64,000 nucleotides of DNA from UWMA-0277 sp965183885 (GTDB lineage: Bacteria > Bacteroidota > Bacteroidia > Flavobacteriales > BACL11). Below, one piece after another: positions 46,574-56,116 of the stretch. The notes under the pieces are model-generated. The model was not told the origin of the DNA and did not search any database. It saw only the letters and a list, made by a program, of their open reading frames with translations. The stretch lies in the NCBI GenBank assembly GCA_965183885.1, contig OZ238992.1, positions 496,001-560,000 on the forward strand, read 5' to 3'. Position 1 is the first letter of the stretch. Each line of letters starts with the position of its first letter. The translations under genes and the position numbers were made by a program.

Positions 46574-48202
46574 ATGGCAAAAGACATAACATTTGACATT
46601 GAAGCAAGAGATGCCCTAAAAAGAGGCGTAGACAAGTTAGCAAATGCAGTAAAAGTAACACTAGGACCTAAAGGAAGAAATGTAGTAATTGACAAGAAAT
46701 TTGGAGGACCTCATATTACTAAAGACGGTGTAAGCGTAGCAAAAGAAATTGAATTAGAAGATGCTATTGAAAACATGGGAGCTCAGATGGTAAAAGAAGT
46801 TGCTTCTAACACTAATGATTTAGCAGGAGATGGAACTACAACAGCTACAGTATTAGCACAAGCTATTATAACCGCAGGGCTTAAGAACGTAGCAGCTGGG
46901 GCTAATCCTATGGATGTAAAAAGAGGAATAGATAAAGCAGTAAAAATTATTATTGACAATATCCAAAAGCAAGCCCAGAAGGTAGGAAACTCCTATGAAA
47001 AGATTGAGCAGATAGCTACTATCTCTTCAAATAACGACACTATTATTGGAGCTTTAATTGCTGAAGCAATGAAAAAAGTAAAAACGGAAGGAGTTATTAC
47101 CGTTGAAGAAGCAAAAGGTACAGAAACTAATGTTGAAGTTGTAGAAGGAATGCAATTTGACAGAGGGTATTTATCACCTTACTTTATTACAGATGCTGAT
47201 AAAATGGAAGCTAATATGGAAAGTCCATTTATTCTTATTTATGATAAGAAAATCTCAACAATGAAAGATTTGCTACCTGTATTAGAACAAACTGCAAAAG
47301 CAGGAAGACCTTTAATGATTATTGCTGAAGATGTTGATGGAGAAGCTTTATCAACTTTAGTTGTAAATAAAATTAGAGGAGCACTAAAAGTTGTTGCTGT
47401 AAAAGCACCAGGATTTGGAGATAGAAGAAAAGCAATGCTTGAAGATATCGCTATCCTAACTAATGGTACAGTAGTATCGGAAGAAAGAGGTTTTAAACTA
47501 GAGAGCACTACTTTAGAGATGCTAGGTACAGCAGAGAAAATTACTGTAGATAAAGACAACACTACAATTGTAAATGGAGCTGGAAGCAAAGACACTATAA
47601 AAGCAAGAGTAAATCAGATAAAAACTCAAATTGAAAGTACAACATCAGACTATGACAAAGAAAAACTACAAGAACGCCTAGCAAAACTTGCTGGCGGTGT
47701 TGCAGTACTTTATGTTGGTGCTGCTACAGAAGTAGAAATGAAAGAAAAGAAAGATAGAGTTGATGATGCTTTAGCTGCTACCAGGGCTGCTGTTGAAGAA
47801 GGTATAGTTGCTGGAGGAGGAGTTGCTATTATAAGAGCCACTGAGGCTTTAGCTACCTTAAAAGGAGATAATGAGGATGAACAAACAGGAATAAATATTA
47901 TTACCAGAGCTGTTGAAGAACCATTACGACAAATAGTAGAAAATGCAGGACTAGAAGGAAGTGTAATTGTTGCTAAAATAAAAGATGGAAAAGCAGATTT
48001 TGGTTTTAATGCTAAGACTGAAGTATTTGAGAATCTTTATAAAGCTGGAGTAATTGACCCTGCAAAAGTAGTAAGGGTTGCACTTGAAAACGCAGCTTCT
48101 GTTGCTGGTATGTTATTGACTACTGAATGTGTAATTTCTGACATAAAAGAAGATACCCCTGAGATGCCTCCAATGGGTGGTGGTATGCCAGGAATGATGT
48201 AA
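46574..48202 (+). CDS. groL: Chaperonin GroEL
   Basis: 542 residues, the usual length. KVTLGPKGRNVVIDKKFGGP, the ATP-site VASNTNDLAGDGTTTATVLA, YLSPYFITDADKMEANMESP, VKAPGFGDRRKAMLEDIAIL, VEEGIVAGGGVAIIRATEAL and the GGMPGMM tail are all present. Folds newly made and stress-damaged proteins in the cytoplasm. Follows groS and ends at an intrinsic terminator. Confidence 0.99.
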   Translation: MAKDITFDIEARDALKRGVDKLANAVKVTLGPKGRNVVIDKKFGGPHITKDGVSVAKEIELEDAIENMGAQMVKEVASNTNDLAGDGTTTATVLAQAIITAGLKNVAAGANPMDVKRGIDKAVKIIIDNIQKQAQKVGNSYEKIEQIATISSNNDTIIGALIAEAMKKVKTEGVITVEEAKGTETNVEVVEGMQFDRGYLSPYFITDADKMEANMESPFILIYDKKISTMKDLLPVLEQTAKAGRPLMIIAEDVDGEALSTLVVNKIRGALKVVAVKAPGFGDRRKAMLEDIAILTNGTVVSEERGFKLESTTLEMLGTAEKITVDKDNTTIVNGAGSKDTIKARVNQIKTQIESTTSDYDKEKLQERLAKLAGGVAVLYVGAATEVEMKEKKDRVDDALAATRAAVEEGIVAGGGVAIIRATEALATLKGDNEDEQTGINIITRAVEEPLRQIVENAGLEGSVIVAKIKDGKADFGFNAKTEVFENLYKAGVIDPAKVVRVALENAASVAGMLLTTECVISDIKEDTPEMPPMGGGMPGMM

Positions 48203-48236
48203 TTTAGACTAATAGTAGTTAGATATTAGACAAATG

Positions 48237-48266
48237 AAATCTCTGCCAATACGGTGGGGATTTTTT
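48237..48266 (+). terminator. Intrinsic terminator after groEL
   Basis: AAATCTCTGCC (48237-48247) pairs with GGTGGGGATTT (48253-48263) including a few G-T pairs, with a 5-base loop, followed by a T run (48261-48266). The last bases overlap the stop codon of the convergent small gene. Confidence 0.75.
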
Positions 48267-48573
48267 ATTTAAATGGTTTTACAATACCCTTTCCCAACCA
48301 CTTTAAACCTAGCCAAATAAATTTCAGAAAGTGATATACAATTTGAAACGCAAATAATGCAAATATTACAATTGAAAGAAGAATCATTTCTAAAAAATTC
48401 AATCTCTTATCCTCAGAATTTTTAAGTTCCTCAACATCTTCACTATTAATCTCATTTACTTCAACCTTCAAAGTATCTTGCTTTACTTCTAAAGTATCAA
48501 CAACCGCAAAAGAAGCATAACTTACATTAGTAAATGTAGTTAGTATAACTAAAAAGGATATTATCTTCTTCAT
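48265..48573 (-). CDS. Small predicted membrane protein, hypothetical
   Basis: 102 residues. N-terminal signal peptide or helix (MKKIISFLVILTTFTNVSYA), an acidic middle (DTLEVKQDTLKVEVNEINSE), one clear membrane helix (MILLSIVIFALFAFQIVYHF) and a basic amphipathic end (WLGLKWLGKGIVKPFK). I do not recognise it. It lies alone between the convergent groEL and the end of ftsZ, on the ftsZ strand but behind the ftsZ terminator, so it should have its own promoter. Codon use looks like its neighbours. Confidence 0.65.
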   Translation of the reverse strand: MKKIISFLVILTTFTNVSYASFAVVDTLEVKQDTLKVEVNEINSEDVEELKNSEDKRLNFLEMILLSIVIFALFAFQIVYHFLKFIWLGLKWLGKGIVKPFK

Positions 48574-48648
48574 AACTTAATATGTATTGATTAATAATAG
48601 CACAAAGCTAAATCATAAAAAATAAAATGTTATGCTATGCATAGTAAA

Positions 48649-48683
48649 TAAAGAAGCCCTACCGATACAGTAGGGCTTCTTTA
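48649..48683 (-). terminator. Strong intrinsic terminator after ftsZ
   Basis: A perfect 14-bp stem, TAAAGAAGCCCTAC (48649-48662) with GTAGGGCTTCTTTA (48670-48683), and a 7-base loop. On the minus strand it begins about 30 bases after the ftsZ stop and is followed by a T-rich TTTATTTA tail, closing the dcw cluster. A short palindrome CTATGCATAG (48635-48644) lies just beyond. Confidence 0.85.
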
Positions 48684-48712
48684 TAAAAAACTAACAGTCA
48701 AATTACATGTCG

Positions 48713-50452
48713 TTAATCTACATTATCGTGCAAAAATGAGTTGTTTTGTCTTAGCACTGTAGTATTATTTTCTCCTTCATTTAAAGTATAAGTAGAACGC
48801 TCACTTTCTGAAGAGTGTGTTGTTTCTTCTAAATCGATATTATTACGTTTATAAGCAGGAATATCTTCCAAGTTAGTTAATCCAGAAGGAGTGCGTAACT
48901 GCTGAGAAATAGCTCTCAACCTATTTTCTCGCTCTCTTGCCTCTACTTTCATACTATCCGTATTAACAAAAGGAGCACTTTCCATAGTATTTAAAGTTTG
49001 CTCTTGTTTAGGCTTAACCTCTTCCTCCTCTATATCAGAGTCATCTAACTCAACATCACCTAAATCCAACACTACTGTTTTTTGTACAGGAGCTACTTCC
49101 TCATCTAAAATAATTGAAGCAATCATTTCTTCTGAATTCTCTTCAAATTCAGGCTCTACCGCCACATCTATATCAGCATCTAACTCAAAAACTATTTTCT
49201 TTTCCTCAGTAAATTGAGGTACAGTTTCAATAACTTGGTTTGTTTCAAAAGATATTGTTTCATTTACAACTGGATTTTCAAACTCATCATCTTCTAAGTC
49301 TAAAGTTTGTTGTGGACTCTCAACTATAGGTGTATTTACTATAGCTTCAAATGAAGTTGGAGTTGAAGTAATAGTTTCAGCTCTTTTTATTGGCGTTGGC
49401 TCTTCATTAAAATCTTCTAAACTTTTTTCTTCCTCTAAACCTAAAACTGTCGTTCCTTTAGGCTTTCTTTTCTCCTCAAACCCTGTTGCAACAACAGTTA
49501 CACTAACAGCTGCTCCTAAATCAGAGTCAATACCAATACCTTCAATAATATTCACATTTCTACCAGCTGCTTCTTGTATCTTATTTTTTATCTTAAATAG
49601 CTCTGACATTTTAATCTCATCATCACCATCACCTGTTACAATTTTTAACAATACTTGCTGAGCGCCAGTAATATCGTTATCATTTAACAAAGGTGAATCT
49701 AAAGCTCCCATCACTGCTTCAATAGCTCTATTTTCTCCTTCAGCTACTGCCTGTCCCATAACTGCAGTTCCACTATTTTCTAATACTTTTCTAGCATCAT
49801 TTAAATCAATATTAACTAATAAATGCTGTGAAATTACTTCTGCAATACCTTTAGTTGCTGTATTTAAAACCTCATTAGCTTTACCAAAAGCTTGAGTAAA
49901 AGTAAGATCTCCATATACCTCAATTAATTTATCATTATTAATAATTAAAAGTGTATCAACATATTTCTTAAGTTCAGACAAACCGTCCTCTGCATATTGT
50001 TTACGATATCCTCCTTCTGTAGAGAAAGGGTTAGTAACAACACCAACAGTTAATATTCCTTTTTCACGAGCAATTTCAGCAATAACTGGTGCAGCACCTG
50101 TTCCTGTACCACCACCCATACCAGCAGTTAAAAATAACATCTTGGTATTTGCATCTAACAATTCAACAATTCGCTCAGCACTCTCCTCTGCTGCTCTTCT
50201 TCCTACTTCAGGATTAGATCCTGCTCCAAGCCCCTCAGTAAGTGTTGCTCCTAATTGAATTTTAATTGGAACTGGGCTTGCCTCAAGAGCTTGTGCATCA
50301 GTATTACAAATTACAAAATCTACTCCCTTAATTCCATGCTCAAACATGTAATTAACAGCATTACTACCTCCACCTCCAATTCCCATCACTTTTATTTGTG
50401 ATGATTGATGTTTTGGCATCTGGAAATCCATTCCTAAGTCAATTGCGCTCAT
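48713..50452 (-). CDS. ftsZ: Cell division protein FtsZ
   Basis: 579 residues, long for FtsZ. The GTPase core (about 1-325) has IKVMGIGGGGSNAVNYM, the tubulin signature GGGTGTGAAPVIAEIA (about 107-115), VGVVTNPFSTEG and the T7 loop IDLNDARKVL. It is followed by an unusually long acidic linker of about 230 residues (many Glu/Asp, for example LDLGDVELDDSDIEEEEV) and a conserved C-terminal tail NSFLHDNVD, which in Bacteroidota replaces the E. coli-type FtsA/ZipA-binding peptide. Polymerises into the Z-ring. Last gene of the dcw cluster, 29 bases after ftsA, with a terminator behind it. Confidence 0.98.
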   Translation of the reverse strand: MSAIDLGMDFQMPKHQSSQIKVMGIGGGGSNAVNYMFEHGIKGVDFVICNTDAQALEASPVPIKIQLGATLTEGLGAGSNPEVGRRAAEESAERIVELLDANTKMLFLTAGMGGGTGTGAAPVIAEIAREKGILTVGVVTNPFSTEGGYRKQYAEDGLSELKKYVDTLLIINNDKLIEVYGDLTFTQAFGKANEVLNTATKGIAEVISQHLLVNIDLNDARKVLENSGTAVMGQAVAEGENRAIEAVMGALDSPLLNDNDITGAQQVLLKIVTGDGDDEIKMSELFKIKNKIQEAAGRNVNIIEGIGIDSDLGAAVSVTVVATGFEEKRKPKGTTVLGLEEEKSLEDFNEEPTPIKRAETITSTPTSFEAIVNTPIVESPQQTLDLEDDEFENPVVNETISFETNQVIETVPQFTEEKKIVFELDADIDVAVEPEFEENSEEMIASIILDEEVAPVQKTVVLDLGDVELDDSDIEEEEVKPKQEQTLNTMESAPFVNTDSMKVEARERENRLRAISQQLRTPSGLTNLEDIPAYKRNNIDLEETTHSSESERSTYTLNEGENNTTVLRQNNSFLHDNVD

Positions 50453-50481
50453 AATTTTCTTTTTTTTGAATTTATTAATTT

Positions 50482-51798
50482 TTAGTCTATATCTTCAGTA
50501 AAAAAGCTAGAGAAAATCTCAAGTAATCCTTTTTTAGTTGATGTTTCTTTTACCTCCTCTACTTCTTCTTGCTCTACCTCTTTATTTTCTACTACTGTTT
50601 CAGTAAGCTTAATATTATTTTGCTCGGCATGTTCAAAACCTTTAAGCACCAAGCCTACTCCTGTTGAGTACATTGGACTTACAACTACATCTTTTGAGTC
50701 ACTACCTAAATGTTCATTAGGATAACCTATCCTAGTTTCTTTTCCAGTAATAAAGGCTACTAACTGCTTTAAATTACGAATTTGAGAACCTCCACCCGTA
50801 AGTACTATCCCTGTCATTAATTTGTTCTCATAACCCGAAACTTTAATTTCATGATATACAAAATCAATAATTTCTTTCATTCTGGAACCAATAATTTCTG
50901 ATAAGTTTTTTACTGCAATTTCTTTTGGGTCTCTACCTCTTAGCCCTGGTATAGAAACCATTACATTTTCCTGATCTTCAGTATACATTGCTGAACCAAA
51001 CTTTATCTTTAACAGCTCTGCTTGTTTTTCAAGTATAGATAGCCCTGTTTTAATATCCTTAGTTATTACATTACCTCCAAATGGGATTACAGCAGTATGC
51101 CTTATAATATTATCTAAAAAGATAGCTACATCAGTTGTTCCTCCTCCTATATCAACTAAAGCTACTCCTTCTCTAAGTTCATCTTCATCTAAAGTTGCCA
51201 CTGCTGAAGCAAAAGGCTCTAATACTAATTCTTTAGGTGTTAACCCTGCTTTTTCTACACATCTCATAATATTTCTAACCGCTCCTACTTGAGCTGTAAT
51301 AACATGAAAATTAGCTTCTAATTTTACTCCTGCCATTCCCTTAGGGTCTTGTATTCCATCCTCTCCATCAACAGTATATTCTTGTGGAATAACATGTATC
51401 ACCTCTTCTCCAGGAATTGTAATCAACTTAAACATATTTGATTTTAATTTATCAATATCTGCTTTGTCAATCTCAACACTAGTATTCTCTCTTACTATCT
51501 CACCTCTATGCTGTAAGCTTTTAATATGCTGCCCTGCAATACCAACAAACACCTCATTTATTGCTACACCTGATTTTTGTTTTGCTTGCTCAACTGCTTC
51601 TTTTATTGAATCAACTGTTTTATCAATATTTGCTACAATCCCTCTAGCTACACCATGAGATACAGCACGTCCTGTCCCTAAAATTTCTAGCTTACCATAT
51701 TGATTTTTTCTACCAATCATTACTGATATCTTAGTTGTACCAATATCTAAGCCTACCATGTAGGCTCCTGTATTTAATTGTTGATTGTTATCTTCCAT
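50482..51798 (-). CDS. ftsA: Cell division protein FtsA
   Basis: I start at ATG 51798 (438 residues, MEDNNQQLNTGAYMVGLDIG); the frame reaches 51819, inside ftsQ. Actin-like fold: VGLDIGTTKISVMIGR (phosphate 1), the inserted 1C domain (about 85-165), VALVDIGGGTTDVAIFLDN (phosphate 2) and MTGIVLTGGGSQIRNLKQLV. The end (KKGLLEIFSSFFTEDID) is an amphipathic membrane-targeting helix. It tethers FtsZ to the membrane. Located between ftsQ and ftsZ in the normal order. Confidence 0.97.
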   Translation of the reverse strand: MEDNNQQLNTGAYMVGLDIGTTKISVMIGRKNQYGKLEILGTGRAVSHGVARGIVANIDKTVDSIKEAVEQAKQKSGVAINEVFVGIAGQHIKSLQHRGEIVRENTSVEIDKADIDKLKSNMFKLITIPGEEVIHVIPQEYTVDGEDGIQDPKGMAGVKLEANFHVITAQVGAVRNIMRCVEKAGLTPKELVLEPFASAVATLDEDELREGVALVDIGGGTTDVAIFLDNIIRHTAVIPFGGNVITKDIKTGLSILEKQAELLKIKFGSAMYTEDQENVMVSIPGLRGRDPKEIAVKNLSEIIGSRMKEIIDFVYHEIKVSGYENKLMTGIVLTGGGSQIRNLKQLVAFITGKETRIGYPNEHLGSDSKDVVVSPMYSTGVGLVLKGFEHAEQNNIKLTETVVENKEVEQEEVEEVKETSTKKGLLEIFSSFFTEDID

Positions 51799-51803
51799 AC
51801 TAT

Positions 51804-52523
51804 TTATTTTTTTGTACAAACAATTTGATTGTTATACTTTAAACTAATATCGCTATAAGTTTGCCACCCCTTTACAGGCATAGCTTGTTTATAAAATTGA
51901 TCTAGGTTTTTTAATTTTTCATCAATATCAATAAGTTTCCCAAAGTGTATTCTCTGATCACCTACCCTAGGGATAATTATCAACTCATCATTATTAAAAT
52001 GTAGTTGTGTAAACTGAGCTCTCCAAAAGCTATTATCATTAATCTTACTTGCCAACTCAAAAACTACTTTATGTTGTTCTGCTCCAATATCACCACTAAA
52101 AATAAGTAGCCTTGGTGTGTAATTTGGTGATAAAAGCATTTGCTTACCCTGTTCATCTAAATAATAATCCTCAGTAGTAGTCTTAATACGAACTATAGCT
52201 TTTCTTTGAGCAACATCAATTGCCAACTTACCTAACTGATCACTATAAACCTCAGCAGTTTTTACTGCTGGATGATCAAGTAACACCTGTTCCAAATCAT
52301 TTAAATATGAGTCACTTAACACTACACTATCAATAGCAATGCTATTTTCTTTTAAATATTCCTGCACTATTTGTTCATTTACAAAAGCATCTTCTGATTC
52401 CTGTACACTAATTGCATGTAAATTAAAATATTGCTGTGTCTGTTTTTTATTAGTAAAAGCTAAAAGTACCACTAACAATGCACAAAGCGTCATCCATTTT
52501 AATATTTGAAATAACTTTTGCAT
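51804..52523 (-). CDS. ftsQ: Cell division protein FtsQ/DivIB
   Basis: 239 residues. One N-terminal membrane helix (ILKWMTLCALLVVLLAFTNK) and a periplasmic part with a POTRA-like start (EQIVQEYLKENSIAIDSVVL, LNDLEQVLLDHPAVKTAEVY) and a beta domain (DEQGKQMLLSPNYTPRLLIF). Connects cytoplasmic and periplasmic division proteins. Sequence is weakly conserved across phyla, but size, topology and place between murC and ftsA fit well. Shares one base with murC. Confidence 0.9.
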   Translation of the reverse strand: MQKLFQILKWMTLCALLVVLLAFTNKKQTQQYFNLHAISVQESEDAFVNEQIVQEYLKENSIAIDSVVLSDSYLNDLEQVLLDHPAVKTAEVYSDQLGKLAIDVAQRKAIVRIKTTTEDYYLDEQGKQMLLSPNYTPRLLIFSGDIGAEQHKVVFELASKINDNSFWRAQFTQLHFNNDELIIIPRVGDQRIHFGKLIDIDEKLKNLDQFYKQAMPVKGWQTYSDISLKYNNQIVCTKK

Positions 52524-53899
52524 TAGTTTAATATTTGTTTTATTGGTTCAACTAAAGTTCCAATATCACCAGCTCCAAGAGTAATTAACACCTCCAAGTC
52601 TTTATCCCTAAGGTTAGATAACAAACCTTCCTTTTTACATAGTTCCTGTTTATTTGCGCTACAAAGATTCAATAACATCTTAGCGTCAACACCTTTAATT
52701 GGCAACTCTCTAGCAGGGTAAATATCTAACAATATTAGCTGATCAGCTAAAGATAACGAGCTTGCAAAATCATTTGCAAAATCCTGAGTACGCGAAAATA
52801 AATGAGGTTGAAACACCACTGTTATTTCACGCTTAGGAAACAATTGCTTAGCCGCATTAATAGTAGCACTAACTTCTTTTGGATGGTGTGCATAATCATC
52901 TATATAAGCTAAATCTGCAGTGTTAATATGCACATCAAACCTTCTATTGATTCCTTTAAAAGATGCCATCGCCTCTACTATCTGCTCTGAAGATAACCCT
53001 AAAAATGACGCAACACTAAGTGCTGCTATTGCATTACTCACATTATGCACTCCTGGAAGTACTAATTCTAATGCTAGTTTTTTTCCATTATTAGCTAAGT
53101 AGTCAAAATTCATTCTTCCAGCAACAACCTTAATATTATCAGCATAAAAATCTGATTTACCTTTAGCTGAATATTTATATAATTTTCCATCTTCTGGAAC
53201 AGGAAAGCTAACAGCAATCTCTTGTTCTACTATTAAAACCCCATTTGGTTTTAATTGAGCAGCAAACTCAACAAATGCATCCTTAAGCTGAGTTTCTGTT
53301 TCATAAATATCTAAATGATCAGCATCAACAGAAGTAATAATTGCAACATCAGCTTTTAAATGAAGAAATGAGCGATCATACTCATCAGCCTCAACTATTA
53401 ATATATCTCCCTCTTCAGCCAACAATAAGTTAGTATTGTAATTTCTACTAATACCTCCTAAAAAAGCTGTTGCCTTTTGCTCAGTATGCTGTAGAATATG
53501 TGCTAGTATTGCAGTAGTTGTAGTTTTTCCGTGCGTACCCGCAACAGCTATAGTAAAGCAATCTTCACTAATCATTCCTAGTACTTGAGCTCTCTTATAC
53601 AAACTCAACCCCTTGTTCTTAAAAAACTGTAACAACTTATTATCCGAAGAAATGGCTGGAGTATAAACCACCAATAATTCATCTTCCTTTGCAGTTTTTA
53701 TTTGTTCAGGAATCTCTAAAACATCATCATTAAAAAAAACTTCAATTCCCTCTTCCGCTAGAGTGACACATAAAGCGGAATTTACCTTATCGTAACCTGC
53801 AACATATTTACCTTTAGCTTTAAAATAGCGCGCCAAAGCACTCATGCCGATACCACCAACACCTATAAAGTAAATATATTTATACGAATCTATCTTCAT
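52523..53899 (-). CDS. murC: UDP-N-acetylmuramate-L-alanine ligase
   Basis: 458 residues. Mur ligase with N-terminal Rossmann (IYFIGVGGIGMSALARYFKA), ATP loop AVAGTHGKTTTTAILAHIL (about 113-125), EADEYDRSFLHLKADVAIIT, SVDADHLDIY and YIDDYAHHPKEVSATINAAK in the C-terminal domain. Adds the first L-Ala of the peptide stem to UDP-MurNAc. Overlaps murG by 4 bases and touches ftsQ. Confidence 0.97.
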   Translation of the reverse strand: MKIDSYKYIYFIGVGGIGMSALARYFKAKGKYVAGYDKVNSALCVTLAEEGIEVFFNDDVLEIPEQIKTAKEDELLVVYTPAISSDNKLLQFFKNKGLSLYKRAQVLGMISEDCFTIAVAGTHGKTTTTAILAHILQHTEQKATAFLGGISRNYNTNLLLAEEGDILIVEADEYDRSFLHLKADVAIITSVDADHLDIYETETQLKDAFVEFAAQLKPNGVLIVEQEIAVSFPVPEDGKLYKYSAKGKSDFYADNIKVVAGRMNFDYLANNGKKLALELVLPGVHNVSNAIAALSVASFLGLSSEQIVEAMASFKGINRRFDVHINTADLAYIDDYAHHPKEVSATINAAKQLFPKREITVVFQPHLFSRTQDFANDFASSLSLADQLILLDIYPARELPIKGVDAKMLLNLCSANKQELCKKEGLLSNLRDKDLEVLITLGAGDIGTLVEPIKQILN

Positions 53900-54999
53900 T
53901 TTTTTACCAAGCCTAAAGCTATAGTTGCTATCTTATTAGCAGCATTTTTTACTGCTAGTTTTTTAATATTTTCTTTCAATTTATCTTGCAATCCCTTATC
54001 TTCAATCAGTTCCATAAGATTATTTACAAGCTTACGATTTGCATCAGCATCTTCAACAAGCAAGGCTGCATTCTTATTAACGAGTGATTGTGCATTTTTA
54101 TATTGATGATTTTCAGCTGCACTTGGCAAGGGAACCAAGATAATTGGCTTAGCCAAAGTACATAGTTCTGAAATTGCAATTGCACCTGCACGAGATACAA
54201 TTATATCTGCAGCAGCATAGGCTAAATCCATTTCTTTAATAAAAGTATATGCATTAATATCTGCTGTATTTATAGCTGCTATTTTCTCTTTTGCTTTATT
54301 CTCAAAAGAAATACCTGTTTGCCATATCAAGTTCACTTCTTTATCCTTAAAAACATCTAAACTATCAGCAATAGCATTATTAATACTTCTAGCCCCTAAA
54401 CTTCCTCCCACTACTAAAACTGTTGGCTTTGAAGAATCAATATTAAATGCTTTTCTGCCCTCCTCAACTTTATTCTCAAATTCTAAGATATCTTCCCTAA
54501 TAGGATTCCCTGTAATAACTAGCTTTTCTTTTGGAAAGAATCGCTCCATGTTATCATAAGCAACACATATCTTCTGAACATATTTAGCAAGTAGCTTATT
54601 TGTAATTCCTGGATAAGAATTCTGTTCTTGAATTAAAGAAGGAACTCCTTTTCTGCTTGCAGCAAACAACAAAGGTCCACTTGCATAGCCTCCTGTACCA
54701 ATAGCTAAATCAGGCTTAAAATCTTTAACAATTTTACTTGCTCTCCATATACTATTAATCACCTTAAAAGGAAATAATAAATTTCTTCTGCTTAAGCTCC
54801 TTTGCAAACCACTAATCCAAAGCCCTTCTATCTTATATCCTGCCATGGGAACCTTTTCCATTTCCATTCTATCTGCAGCACCTACAAATAAGAATTCTAC
54901 AACATCTACTTTTTGCTCTATTGCCTTTGCAATAGCAATAGCTGGAAAAATATGTCCTCCTGTGCCTCCTCCACTAATAATTACTTTAAACTTTTTCAT
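53896..54999 (-). CDS. murG: Lipid II-forming GlcNAc transferase MurG
   Basis: The ATG at 54999 (367 residues, MKKFKVIISGGGTGGHIFPA) is chosen; the frame extends to 55029, but that would add residues before the first strand that homologues lack. Key motifs: SGGGTGGHIFPAIAIAKAI, AIGTGGYASGPLLFAA, VLVVGGSLGARSINNAI, IVSRAGAIAISELCTLAKP and PLPSAAENHQYKNAQSLV. Transfers GlcNAc from UDP-GlcNAc to lipid I on the inner face of the inner membrane. Overlaps ftsW by 14 bases. Confidence 0.97.
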   Translation of the reverse strand: MKKFKVIISGGGTGGHIFPAIAIAKAIEQKVDVVEFLFVGAADRMEMEKVPMAGYKIEGLWISGLQRSLSRRNLLFPFKVINSIWRASKIVKDFKPDLAIGTGGYASGPLLFAASRKGVPSLIQEQNSYPGITNKLLAKYVQKICVAYDNMERFFPKEKLVITGNPIREDILEFENKVEEGRKAFNIDSSKPTVLVVGGSLGARSINNAIADSLDVFKDKEVNLIWQTGISFENKAKEKIAAINTADINAYTFIKEMDLAYAAADIIVSRAGAIAISELCTLAKPIILVPLPSAAENHQYKNAQSLVNKNAALLVEDADANRKLVNNLMELIEDKGLQDKLKENIKKLAVKNAANKIATIALGLVKK

Positions 55000-56116
55000 A
55001 GGCTCTATCTGTAGCATCTCTACTAACACTTAAAATTATACCTATTGCCATACAACTAAAAACAATAGATGTTCCTCCCATACTAATAAGAGGTAAGGTT
55101 TGCCCAGTAACAGGCAACACCTCTACTGAAACTAACATATTTATAAAAGCTTGAAAAACTAATGAGAACATCAGCCCTATAGTTATCAAGCTTCCAAAAA
55201 CGCTTTCTATCCTTAAAGATATTCTTACTGCTCTAAAAAGTAATATTAAGTACGCTATTACTGATATAGCTCCACCTATTAAACCGTACTCCTCAACTAT
55301 TATTGCAAAAATAAAATCTGATGACGAATAAGGTAGAATATTTTTTTGTGTACTTTTTCCAGGGCCAACTCCTTTAAGCCCACCATTTTGTATTGCTACT
55401 AAGGCTTGAGTCTGTTGGAAATCATTTGACTGCTCATCACCTTCAGTTTCAATAAAAAACCCATCTATTCTACTAACCCAAGTTGCCGACCTAGGCATCA
55501 CCTTAGTTCCAAAAGGAGTATACTTAGCTGTACCATAAATTACAAACGCACCAACAATGGCAATACCTATGATCCCTGCAAGAAATTTTATTTTTATTCT
55601 CCCAACAAACATCAATACCATTCCGTTAATAAATACCAAAGCTGCTGAAGAAAAATTATTAGGCAATATTAGCAAACATACCAAAATCAGCGGCCCCAAA
55701 ACATACCACACTAAGTCTTTAAAATTATGTAAATACTCCCTATGCTTACTAATTTGTCTTGCCATAAAAACAATTACTGCAAGCTTTGCTATATCAGAAG
55801 GCTGAAACTGCAAACTTAAAAATTGCAGCCAACGCGAAGCACCATTAACATTAACTCCAATTATAAAAACTAAGATTAATAGAATAATACTTACCCCATA
55901 AGAAAGCAAACCTAATTTTGAGAAATATTTAAACTTAATTTTATGAACTAGATACATTGCCGAGAACCCTAGCAATAATTTTACTATATGTTTAAACAAG
56001 AAATTCCACCCAGCAGTACTGTAAACTACTAAAATGGAAATTAAAGCTAAAAAAGAAACAATATACCAAATTGTTCTATCACCTTCAATTTTAATATCTT
56101 TAAACAAAGGGTTCAT
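54986..56116 (-). CDS. ftsW: SEDS peptidoglycan glycosyltransferase FtsW
   Basis: 376 residues, about 10 membrane helices. SEDS hallmarks: LQFQPSDIAKLAVIVFMARQ (PSE/PSD-type motif), PKGLGPGKS-type loop GGLKGVGPGKSTQKNILPYS, SSDFIFAIIVEEYGLIGG and LPLISMGGTSIVFSCMAIGI. Polymerises glycan strands at the septum with the FtsI transpeptidase. In the standard dcw place between murD and murG. Confidence 0.96.
   Translation of the reverse strand: MNPLFKDIKIEGDRTIWYIVSFLALISILVVYSTAGWNFLFKHIVKLLLGFSAMYLVHKIKFKYFSKLGLLSYGVSIILLILVFIIGVNVNGASRWLQFLSLQFQPSDIAKLAVIVFMARQISKHREYLHNFKDLVWYVLGPLILVCLLILPNNFSSAALVFINGMVLMFVGRIKIKFLAGIIGIAIVGAFVIYGTAKYTPFGTKVMPRSATWVSRIDGFFIETEGDEQSNDFQQTQALVAIQNGGLKGVGPGKSTQKNILPYSSSDFIFAIIVEEYGLIGGAISVIAYLILLFRAVRISLRIESVFGSLITIGLMFSLVFQAFINMLVSVEVLPVTGQTLPLISMGGTSIVFSCMAIGIILSVSRDATDRAYEKV

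Noticed and set aside
47239..47595. 118-codon minus-strand frame inside groEL
   Set aside because: Long antisense open frame in a highly conserved gene; no independent evidence of coding.
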